From the NCBI GenBank assembly GCA_019245255.1, contig JAFARV010000842.1, positions 1-6,246 of the forward strand: a stretch of DNA of 6,246 nucleotides, given 5' to 3'. Positions 1-6,092 of this stretch are shown piece by piece; the stretch's first letter is position 1, and every line of letters starts with the position of its first letter. The position numbers and the translations under genes were made by a program. The notes beneath the pieces were generated by a model that saw nothing but the letters and a program-made list of their open reading frames with translations, was not told the DNA's origin and did not search any database. The stretch comes from Acidobacteriaceae bacterium. GTDB taxonomy: Bacteria > Acidobacteriota > Terriglobia > Bryobacterales > Bryobacteraceae.

Positions 1-971
1 ACCACAAACTCCGGCATGCGCCCGTTGATGTAGCCGGCTAGCTCGATAAAGCGTGCCTCAATTCCGGCTTCCTTGCTCTTCCACGACAGGTAGAAGGGGT
101 CGATCGGAATGCAATGGCCGCCGAGCCCGGGTCCCGGATAGAACGGCATAAAGCCAAACGGTTTTGTTCCCGCTGCATCGATCACTTCCCATACATCGAT
201 GTTCATGCGCTCGCACATGACCGCGAGTTCGTTTACCAGCCCGATATTGATCAGGCGGAACGTGTTCTCGAGCAGCTTCACCATCTCGGCAACGCGCGTC
301 GAACTGACCGGCACAATGCGGTCGAGTGCCTGCCCGTAAAAAAGCTTGCCCACTTCGGTGCAGGCCGGTGTGATCCCACCGACTACCTTGGGGATGTTCT
401 TCGTTTGATACTGCGGGTTGCCGGGGTCCACACGCTCAGGAGAGAAGCAGACGAAAAAGTCCTCGCCCACTGTGAGACCGGACTGGCTCAACCGCGGAAG
501 AACCAGCTCGTCGGTGGTGCCCGGATACGTAGTCGATTCGAGCATCACCAGCAAGCCCGGATGCATATGTTCCGCAATGGCTTCCGTCGCCGCTACCACG
601 TAGCTCATATCGGGGTCCTTGGTCTTCCGGAGCGGCGTGGGAACGCAGATGTCGATTGTATCGAGCGTCGTAATTACAGAGGTATCGGTGGTGGCGCGCA
701 GCTTGCCGCTCTTGACCAGTGGCGCAAACACATCGTCCTTAACGTCTTTGACGTACGAATGTCCAGCGTTGAACTGGTCCACCTTCGATTGCTGGACGTC
801 AATTCCGACCACTTCGAAGCCTGCGTGCGCGAACTCAACGGCCAGCGGCAGGCCCACGTAACCCAGCCCAAGCACGCCAACGCGTGCCGTTTTATTGCGA
901 ATACGCTCTTTCAGTTGTTCAGCAGCGCCGGTGTGCGCGCTCACCTGTTCGAGAGTCTCAGAGATTGACAA
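1..971 (-). CDS. wbpA: Nucleotide-sugar 6-dehydrogenase, WbpA/TviB type (partial, C-terminus off the left edge)
   Basis: An NAD-dependent UDP-sugar dehydrogenase that would oxidise C6 of a UDP-hexose, probably UDP-GlcNAc or a relative, to the uronic acid for surface polysaccharide. 323 residues are visible; the family is about 430 long, so roughly the last 110 (UDP-binding domain) lie outside the window. Seen: Rossmann motif GVLGLGYVG at 32-40, then an acidic strand end (GID, 56-58); CVPTP at 109-113; LESTTYPGTT at 144-153; FSPERVDPGN at 176-185; catalytic loop GLGGHCIPIDPFYLSWK with nucleophile Cys287. That loop resembles WbpA/TviB rather than UDP-glucose dehydrogenase, where I expect GGSCFPKD. 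The TTG start at 971 is chosen because AAGGAAG lies 5 nt upstream (983-977) and an in-frame TAG stop lies just before it. A GTG at 944 is possible but has no Shine-Dalgarno. It overlaps the 3' end of the dapF-like gene by 14 bp. Substrate is inferred from motif type only. Confidence 0.93.
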   Translation of the reverse strand, partial: MSISETLEQVSAHTGAAEQLKERIRNKTARVGVLGLGYVGLPLAVEFAHAGFEVVGIDVQQSKVDQFNAGHSYVKDVKDDVFAPLVKSGKLRATTDTSVITTLDTIDICVPTPLRKTKDPDMSYVVAATEAIAEHMHPGLLVMLESTTYPGTTDELVLPRLSQSGLTVGEDFFVCFSPERVDPGNPQYQTKNIPKVVGGITPACTEVGKLFYGQALDRIVPVSSTRVAEMVKLLENTFRLINIGLVNELAVMCERMNIDVWEVIDAAGTKPFGFMPFYPGPGLGGHCIPIDPFYLSWKSKEAGIEARFIELAGYINGRMPEFV

Positions 972-1755
972 AGAAACTTCCTTCAGCTATGAATTCGGCG
1001 GGACCCGTTAGATATACGCCCGTATCCCACCTCAGAATAAGAGGGCCGGCAGGCGTTTTGATCTCAACCGGACTCTTTGCTTTCCCCCTGAGAATAGCAG
1101 CGATTCCGGCGCCAGTCGAGCCTGTCCCGGAGCTTCTGGTTTCCCCTGCGCCGCGTTCGTAAAAAACAGCCTGTACGGTATAAGGGTCAATAACTCGTAC
1201 AAACGATACATTGGTTCGGTTCGGGAACCGGGGATGCCTCTCGGCTTCCGCGGCAATTGCGCGCCAGTCCGCGGGGATTTTATCGACAAAAATCGCACAT
1301 TGCGGGTTACCTACGTTCAGCGTCGTGGCATCGAAATCCTGTCCCTGCAATAACATCGGCGCATGTAGCTCTATTTCGTTTGGCAGACCCATCTCCATCT
1401 CGAAGATGAATCGGCTGGCGTGCCGTTCGAGCAGTCGCAGCTCCTTCGGTCCTGCGCCCGTAGTAATTGTTACGAGGGGCGGCTCGGCCGCGTCCTGAAT
1501 CAGCGCAAACGCCGCCGCACACCTCGTGCCGTTGCCTGAAATCTCGGGCTCGCTGCCATCCGAATTGAACAGCCGGGTACGTAAACCACCCTCCGCCCGC
1601 TCGGCGAGCATCCAACCGTCGGCCCCTACGCCGGTCGTCCGGGCGCAAATCCGCCGGGCCAGCGCTGGCAGTTCCGCGTCAGGAGCCTCGTGCTTCCAGG
1701 TAATCAGGAAGTCGTTTTCGGCGCCGTGCAGCTTGGCAAAGGGGATCTTGGTCAT
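958..1755 (-). CDS. dapF: Diaminopimelate epimerase-like protein with both catalytic cysteines replaced by serine
   Basis: 265 residues, close to the usual DapF length (about 270-280), and alignable end to end. Matches: KLHGAENDF at 8-16 (canonical HGLGNDF), TGVGADG at 41-47, NSDGSEPEISGNGTRC at 64-79, NVGNPQC at 147-153, FPNRTNVSF at 177-185, YERGAGETRSSGTGS at 199-213, and a closing YLTGPAEFI. DapF interconverts LL- and meso-diaminopimelate using two cysteines, Cys73 and Cys217 in the H. influenzae enzyme. Here the matching positions are Ser73 (codon TCA, 1539-1537) and Ser209 (codon TCC, 1131-1129). The usual NPHC histidine is Gln152. Family membership is firm, but the epimerase activity is doubtful. 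The ORF is intact, so this is not decay. Start ATG overlaps the upstream stop as ATGA, with a weak GGA just before; the 3' end overlaps the dehydrogenase by 14 bp. It may be a lineage-specific DapF or a paralogue with another substrate. Confidence 0.85.
   Translation of the reverse strand: MTKIPFAKLHGAENDFLITWKHEAPDAELPALARRICARTTGVGADGWMLAERAEGGLRTRLFNSDGSEPEISGNGTRCAAAFALIQDAAEPPLVTITTGAGPKELRLLERHASRFIFEMEMGLPNEIELHAPMLLQGQDFDATTLNVGNPQCAIFVDKIPADWRAIAAEAERHPRFPNRTNVSFVRVIDPYTVQAVFYERGAGETRSSGTGSTGAGIAAILRGKAKSPVEIKTPAGPLILRWDTGVYLTGPAEFIAEGSFFVNL
977..983 (-). promoter_or_regulatory. Shine-Dalgarno for the TTG start of the dehydrogenase
   Basis: The minus strand reads AAGGAAG, followed by five bases (TTTCT) and then TTG. 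The site lies inside the last codons of the dapF-like gene. It is the clearest ribosome-binding site in the window and is what favours the TTG at 971 over the downstream GTG at 944. Confidence 0.6.
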
Positions 1756-3353
1756 TTTTTCCGTTTAAAAATCTCGAGCGCTGGCGCTCCCGGAACAGTT
1801 ATGTCGTGCAAGGGATCGTACGCGCCGCTGCTTTCGAGCCGCTTCGAAAGCGGACTGCCGGCTTGAGCCAACGCCCAGAGGCTCTGATGAACCAGATCCG
1901 GGCGGGTCGCATTCGCCATCCAGGCGGGACCGTTGCCCTCGTGCAAAACGTCGGCCAGCGGAATCCGAGCCCGGCAAAACACGCCCGTTACGTCCCCGAA
2001 CGGAGCGAGGATGCCTTGACCCGGCTTGTACGTTCCAGCGAGGAAGGCCGCAGCTTCATCTGTCCAACCCCGGCGAGCAATCGAGTTCACCTCAGATTCC
2101 TTCCAGCAGATAACGCGTTCGATTGTTGGGTGGAAAAACCAGGGCACCAGGGAAACGACAGGGATGAGCAGCCCGAACCATCGGTGCCGCCGCGGCAAAA
2201 TCAGCATGATCGCGCCCGCGGCGAAAGCGGCCAACGCAACAACAGCAACGCCGTAGCGCGTGTTGTAGTAGCTGAACGGCGGCAATGTCGGAATAAAGAT
2301 AGGATTTCCCGAGGAGTGCATGCTCCAGACGTAAAAGGCCGGAGTGAGCAAGAGGAATGCCAGTATCGCGAATCGTTCGCGCGCCAGTGCACAGACTCCG
2401 CCCGCAACGCCGAGAAGAATCAGCGGCAAACCTGCGCACAGGCGTCCAGCCGCCGCATAGTATCGGATCGCGGCCGCCCAGTCGTGATAACCCGGATACG
2501 GCCTGCCGGCCTGTATGGCCTTGGCCGAGTACGGACCGTTATAGAAATCCAGCGCGTTCCCGGTCTCCCACCAGCAATGGGCGGCCCAATAGAGCGGCGC
2601 CGCGCTCGCACAGAACGCAATAAGCAAGAACACACGAAAGCGATGCCGGCGAGCGAAAAAGCCAAACCACGCTGCACTAAACGAGATGAGAAACCAGCCG
2701 TCATAACGAGTCATGCTCATCGCGAGCGAGGCGAAGATGCCGCAGACGATCCACGCCGCCCGCTGCGTGGCTCTGAAGCGAACCATTGCGAGCAGAAGAA
2801 CGAAGAGCCCCGCGAGGAATACAATTTCCGTCATTGGAACGGATGCCAGATACAGAACGTTCGGATTGAAGGCAAAACAGGCCGTCGACACCAGCGCCGC
2901 GCGCGTACTCGTGTATGCTTCTCGCGCAGTCAGATACAAGCAGCAGCCTGCGATGACGTAACAGATTGCGACTGGAATCGAACCCGCGAGGCCGTTCGAC
3001 CACAGCCACATGCTTCCTACCAGTGGAAGCGCCAGCACATGCAGTAACGGCAGCCAGACCGTTCCAATCTGCTCGTACCCAGGGGTCCGCGAATCAACGA
3101 TGCTGCGGCTTATATTCAGGTGGGCTTGCGCATCGCCGTAATAAAGGATGTAGCGGTGAGCGTAGCAATACCAGACTGCAAGAGCAGCCACGACACACAG
3201 CGAAACAATGATCGCAGCGAATTGCGCGACCGGGTTAGAAAGCCGTGAAGCGGCGGAACTCTTCAAAGCGGGCGTCGATCTCTTTGCGGGTGAGAGTGCG
3301 GAAGCGTTCAACTCCGAAGCGTTCGCAGCAGAAGCTGCCCATAACTGAGCCAT
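1752..3353 (-). CDS. Polytopic GT-C-type glycosyltransferase-like membrane protein
   Basis: Up to 533 residues with about ten hydrophobic segments, starting around residues 45-62 and ending near 409, then a soluble C-terminal domain (410-533). The layout fits GT-C enzymes (ArnT/GT39/PMT_2-like), which move sugars from lipid-phosphate donors outside the membrane. Supporting marks: an acidic residue in the first outer loop (YYGDAQAHL, Asp74), NPNVLYLASVPMTE at 163-176, TRYDGW at 215-220, FYNGPYSAKAI at 270-280 and YYNTRYGV at 362-369. Donor and acceptor cannot be read from sequence. The start is uncertain: ATG at 3353 has only a weak GGTG upstream and makes the first 40 residues an Ala/Ser-rich out-of-frame copy of the kinase C-terminus. 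TTG codons at 3311 and 3266 are alternatives without good ribosome-binding sites. The stop shares ATGA with the dapF-like start, implying coupled translation. Confidence 0.75.
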   Translation of the reverse strand: MAQLWAASAANASELNASALSPAKRSTPALKSSAASRLSNPVAQFAAIIVSLCVVAALAVWYCYAHRYILYYGDAQAHLNISRSIVDSRTPGYEQIGTVWLPLLHVLALPLVGSMWLWSNGLAGSIPVAICYVIAGCCLYLTAREAYTSTRAALVSTACFAFNPNVLYLASVPMTEIVFLAGLFVLLLAMVRFRATQRAAWIVCGIFASLAMSMTRYDGWFLISFSAAWFGFFARRHRFRVFLLIAFCASAAPLYWAAHCWWETGNALDFYNGPYSAKAIQAGRPYPGYHDWAAAIRYYAAAGRLCAGLPLILLGVAGGVCALARERFAILAFLLLTPAFYVWSMHSSGNPIFIPTLPPFSYYNTRYGVAVVALAAFAAGAIMLILPRRHRWFGLLIPVVSLVPWFFHPTIERVICWKESEVNSIARRGWTDEAAAFLAGTYKPGQGILAPFGDVTGVFCRARIPLADVLHEGNGPAWMANATRPDLVHQSLWALAQAGSPLSKRLESSGAYDPLHDITVPGAPALEIFKRKK

Positions 3354-4152
3354 AGATCACCGCTCGATGAAGTTCGTGTACGTCGAAGTGGCCGTTGCGG
3401 AGATCGAATCCTCGCTCGGCAAGGTAGCCTACGAAGCCGCCAGCAAAACAATCACCCGCCCCTGTCGGATCGAAGACGTCTTCCAGCAGATAGCCGGGAA
3501 CCATAAACAAGCTCTCGCGGCGGAACAACATCGCGCCGTATTCGCCGCGTTTGATCACCAGAGTATTCGGGCCAAGCTCGAGAATCTGAGCGGCGGCTTT
3601 CCGCAGATTGTTCGTCCCGGCTAACATACGCGCTTCCGAATCGTTGATCAGCAGGAAATCCCATCCTTTTATCGTCTCGAGAAGCTCGTCGCGATAGTCG
3701 CGGATCCAGTAGTTCATCGTGTCGCCACCCGCAAATCGCACGTGCGGCATGCGCTCACGCACTTCCTTTTGCAGCGCCGGCTGAATGTTACCGAGGAACA
3801 AATAAGGATACGCGAGATACTTCTGCGGCACCTTCGGCTGAAAATCCGCAAATACGTTCAAGTCCGTCTGCAGCGTCGTGCGCTCATTCATGTCATGCGA
3901 GTAAACACCCGACCAGAAGAACGTCTTTCCGGGAACCTGCTCCAGCCCATCCAGGTCGACGCCTTTCTCCGCCAGTAACGCGCGGTCCTGCTGCTCAAAG
4001 TCGTCTCCCACTACTCCCACGATGCATGGCTTCGTGAAGTAACTCGCGCTGAGCGCAATGTAAGTGCAGGCTCCGCCGAGCGTGCGCTCTCGCTTCCCGT
4101 GTGGAGTTTCGATTGCATCGTAGGCAACCGACCCGATAACAACCAATGACAT
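3235..4152 (-). CDS. PfkB-family carbohydrate/nucleoside kinase
   Basis: 305 residues, normal for the ribokinase/PfkB family, which transfers ATP gamma-phosphate to a sugar or nucleoside hydroxyl. Seen: N-terminal strand VVIGSVAYDAI (4-14); first signature region LGGACTYIALSASYF (25-39); the NDSE Mg/phosphate motif at 170-173; VIKRGEYGA at 199-207; and the second signature DPTGAGDCFAGGF at 228-240 with catalytic base Asp234. All key residues are present, so it should be active. The segment FFWSGVYSHDMNERTTL (78-94) and DTMNYW (144-149) belong to a PfkB clade I remember as 'sugar kinase' of unknown substrate, so no gene symbol is given. It is first in the minus-strand operon. ATG at 4152 lies about nine bases after a TACAAT box and has no real Shine-Dalgarno, suggesting a near-leaderless message. 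Stop is TAA at 3235-3237, inside or just before the membrane-protein gene. Confidence 0.9.
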   Translation of the reverse strand: MSLVVIGSVAYDAIETPHGKRERTLGGACTYIALSASYFTKPCIVGVVGDDFEQQDRALLAEKGVDLDGLEQVPGKTFFWSGVYSHDMNERTTLQTDLNVFADFQPKVPQKYLAYPYLFLGNIQPALQKEVRERMPHVRFAGGDTMNYWIRDYRDELLETIKGWDFLLINDSEARMLAGTNNLRKAAAQILELGPNTLVIKRGEYGAMLFRRESLFMVPGYLLEDVFDPTGAGDCFAGGFVGYLAERGFDLRNGHFDVHELHRAVIYGSVMGSFCCERFGVERFRTLTRKEIDARFEEFRRFTAF

Positions 4153-4161
4153 TCGTCTTCG

Positions 4162-4167
4162 ATTGTA
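4162..4167 (-). promoter_or_regulatory. Putative -10 box of the pfkB operon
   Basis: The minus strand reads TACAAT, five of six matches to TATAAT, ending nine bases before the kinase ATG. Initiation 6-7 bases downstream would leave only two or three untranslated bases. No recognisable -35 box lies at 16-18 bases. The case rests on position and on symmetry with the plus-strand box. Confidence 0.4.
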
Positions 4168-4219
4168 GCCGCGTGCGCTCGCCGCATAAGTCCGATAGAG
4201 ATTTTTCCCAGGTCGCCGC

Positions 4220-4225
4220 TACAAT
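4220..4225 (+). promoter_or_regulatory. Putative -10 box of the metallophosphoesterase pair
   Basis: TACAAT sits five bases before the GTG at 4231. A weak -35-like TAGAGA (4 of 6 matches to TTGACA) lies at 4196-4201 with an 18-base spacer. If used, transcription would begin at or next to GTG 4231, which would make the message leaderless and exclude the TTG at 4225 as start. Confidence 0.42.
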
Positions 4226-4230
4226 TGGGT

Positions 4231-5364
4231 GTGAGTCCGAACCACTCAACGCTGATACCCGACGTGTACGGCGCGGTGCTTTGCCTGCTCGGAATCATTG
4301 CTCAAATCATTGCTGGTAGACGGCTTAGGCTTCCGATGAAGGCCAACATAAGCCTCGCCGCTGCAACAGCGTTTTGCTTTTTTGCCATAGCAGAGGGCGT
4401 AATTCCGGCGGTTTCTGCAGCGCTCCCGCAGATCCTGGTCGAGTATTGGATTCCCGCCATTCTGACGCTGTGGTTTCTCTTCTGCATCAGCGCGACTGCT
4501 CTCCTGCTGATGTTCCATCAGGCACCCGTTTTCAAGGCTGACCGCCGCCGTTTCCTGGGAGCTTCAACAACGGCCGCGTGTTCCGTACCTGCCGCGATCC
4601 TGGGTGCGGGAGTTATCAATCGTAAAGACTTCCTGATCAACGAGGTCGACATCCGTTTCCCGAACCTGCCCACAGATCTCCAAGGATTGCGCCTGTTGCA
4701 GATCAGTGATATTCACATGGGCCCGTTCTTTTCCCGCAACGATCTGGTGAGGGTGGTTGATGCCTGCAACGGTCTGCGCGCGGATCTGGCATTCATCACG
4801 GGCGATCTGATCACGACCGTGAAGGACCCGCTCGACGACTGCATTTTCGAACTCTCAAAACTGAAGTCGCCGACTGGTATTTGGGGATGCATGGGAAATC
4901 ACGAGTTGTACGCGAAGGTGCAGCGCTACACGAAGGAGCGCGCCGCTGCGTTCGGTATGGATTTCCTCCGTTATGAAGGACGGACTCTGCGCTTCGGCAA
5001 CAGTAAGTTGAACCTGGTCGGCGTCGATTTTGAGAATGACGGCACATACCTTCGAGCCGTTGATGGTCTCATTGATCCACAGGCGTTCAATTTATTGCTT
5101 GCGCACACGCCCGAAGTGTTCCCGACCGCAAACAAGAAGGGATTTCAACTTACGCTCTCCGGCCACACGCATGGTGGACAGATCAATCTTCAACTCGCCG
5201 GCGCGAACTTCAACATCGTCGATCTGGCAACGCCGTACACCAAAGGCCTGTATTGGCGAAACAATTCTGCTATTTATGTGAACTCCGGGCTGGGAACGAT
5301 TGGGATCCCTATGCGCATCGGCGCGCCGCCCGAGATTACAGTTATTCGTTTGTGCAATTCCTGA
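4231..5364 (+). CDS. Membrane-anchored calcineurin-like metallophosphoesterase (YkuE/LpxG-like)
   Basis: The frame opens with TTG at 4225 (379 residues); I prefer GTG at 4231 (377 residues), five bases after a TACAAT box. Neither has a Shine-Dalgarno. Residue numbers here count from the TTG. Three hydrophobic segments (about 15-32, 43-63, 75-97) precede RRRFLG at 107-112 and a fourth hydrophobic stretch to about 131, then a catalytic domain. All dimetal motifs are present: SDIH 161-164, TGD 192-194, GNHE 224-227, AHTP 293-296 and GHTHGG 313-318. Such proteins hydrolyse phosphoester or pyrophosphate bonds; the YkuE/YaeI/LpxG group includes UDP-2,3-diacylglucosamine hydrolases of lipid A synthesis, one possible role. 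The RR motif resembles a Tat signal but is internal, behind three membrane segments. The 3' end overlaps the next gene by 13 bp. Confidence 0.9.
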   Translation: MSPNHSTLIPDVYGAVLCLLGIIAQIIAGRRLRLPMKANISLAAATAFCFFAIAEGVIPAVSAALPQILVEYWIPAILTLWFLFCISATALLLMFHQAPVFKADRRRFLGASTTAACSVPAAILGAGVINRKDFLINEVDIRFPNLPTDLQGLRLLQISDIHMGPFFSRNDLVRVVDACNGLRADLAFITGDLITTVKDPLDDCIFELSKLKSPTGIWGCMGNHELYAKVQRYTKERAAAFGMDFLRYEGRTLRFGNSKLNLVGVDFENDGTYLRAVDGLIDPQAFNLLLAHTPEVFPTANKKGFQLTLSGHTHGGQINLQLAGANFNIVDLATPYTKGLYWRNNSAIYVNSGLGTIGIPMRIGAPPEITVIRLCNS

Positions 5365-6092
5365 TTCTCAGCGATCTTCACGCAAACTGGCATGCACTCG
5401 AGGCAGTGCTCTCTGACGCCCAGGGACAGTATGAGCAAATCGTCTGTTGCGGGGACATCGTCGGGTATAATCCGAATCCCGTTGAGGTGCTCCGTTGGAC
5501 ACGCCAGCACTGCGGAACGGTGATTCGAGGCAATCACGATAAGGTTGTCGCGGGCATCGACGACTTGGGATGGTTTAACGAGGTCGCGCAAACATCCGCA
5601 CGCTGGACTATGGAACAGCTTTCCGAAGAAGATGCCGAATATCTCCGCGCACTTCCACAGGGGCCGGCCTTCATCGATGGTTTTGAGATCTGGCACGGGT
5701 CCCCGGTTGACGAAGACGAGTACCTTACCATGCCGGAAGAAGCAGGACCGCGTTTCGCGGATCTGGAGGCGAACGTCGGTTTCTTCGGGCATACCCATCT
5801 GCAGGGAGGCTTCTTCGTCAAGGCCGGACGAGTTGGGACCATTCCGCAGGTTCCGCGGAAGTCGCGGGAGCACGTCATCGAGTTGCACCCCGATCTCACT
5901 TATATGTTTAACCCCGGATCGGTGGGGCAGCCGCGCGACAGAGATCCTCGAGCAGCGTATGCGATCTATGACTCAGAGTTAAGAACGGTAGCCCTGCGCC
6001 GCACCGACTACGCGGTCAAACAAACAGCCGAGGCGATCCGGCAAGCAGGTCTACCCGACGTGCTCGGGATGCGGCTCTTTGTCGGCTTCTGA
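5352..6092 (+). CDS. Soluble calcineurin-like phosphoesterase, YfcE/MJ0936-like
   Basis: 246 residues from GTG at 5352, the only start that puts the first strand of the fold (MQFLILSDLHAN) at the N-terminus. The open frame reaches back to an ATG at 5253, but those 33 extra residues are an out-of-frame reading of the upstream gene and lack family character. Dimetal motifs are complete: SDLHAN 7-12, GDIVGYNPNP 34-43, GNHD 60-63, HGS 115-117, GHTH 146-149, and the family signature NPGSVGQPRDRDP at 187-199. No signal peptide or membrane segment, so cytoplasmic. Relatives cleave phosphodiesters in vitro and the physiological substrate is usually unknown. It overlaps the preceding phosphoesterase by 13 bp with no evident Shine-Dalgarno, so translation is probably coupled. 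Its end overlaps the convergent uvrC-like gene by 42 bp. Confidence 0.9.
   Translation: MQFLILSDLHANWHALEAVLSDAQGQYEQIVCCGDIVGYNPNPVEVLRWTRQHCGTVIRGNHDKVVAGIDDLGWFNEVAQTSARWTMEQLSEEDAEYLRALPQGPAFIDGFEIWHGSPVDEDEYLTMPEEAGPRFADLEANVGFFGHTHLQGGFFVKAGRVGTIPQVPRKSREHVIELHPDLTYMFNPGSVGQPRDRDPRAAYAIYDSELRTVALRRTDYAVKQTAEAIRQAGLPDVLGMRLFVGF

Larger units (their letters stand above)
4162..4225. repeat. Inverted repeat spanning the divergent intergenic region
   Basis: The left arm ATTGTAGC (4162-4169) is a perfect reverse complement of the right arm GCTACAAT (4218-4225). Extending four bases inward adds three matches (11 of 12 overall). The arms are 48 bases apart, centred near 4193-4194, and each ends next to a divergent start codon. 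It may be two copies of the same promoter element facing outward, or a spaced operator. The arms are too far apart for a simple hairpin terminator. Confidence 0.6.

Noticed and set aside
114..968. 284-codon plus-strand open frame
   Set aside because: It is antisense to the nucleotide-sugar dehydrogenase, whose motifs are unmistakable on the minus strand. The plus-strand product is Arg/His-rich with no domain pattern.
958..1755. DapF-like gene as a decaying pseudogene
   Set aside because: No frameshift or stop, near-normal length, and other conserved family motifs are kept. Selective replacement of both catalytic cysteines by serine looks like divergence rather than decay.
1806..3047. 413-codon plus-strand open frame opposite the membrane-protein gene
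   Set aside because: The product is highly Arg/Gln/Glu-rich and hydrophilic, as expected for the complement of a hydrophobic membrane protein in GC-rich DNA. It has no motif, and the minus strand carries a coherent GT-C pattern.
4153..4224. Riboswitch or small RNA in the divergent gap
   Set aside because: The gap is only 72 bp and is largely used by the promoter-like boxes. I see no aptamer-like conserved core or terminator hairpin.
5253..5351. N-terminal extension of the second phosphoesterase from an upstream ATG
   Set aside because: These 33 codons overlap the conserved C-terminal region of the first phosphoesterase in another frame and precede the natural first strand of the fold, so GTG 5352 is a better start.
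5274..5888. 204-codon minus-strand open frame
   Set aside because: It lies opposite the soluble phosphoesterase, which has complete metal motifs; no family features in the antisense product.
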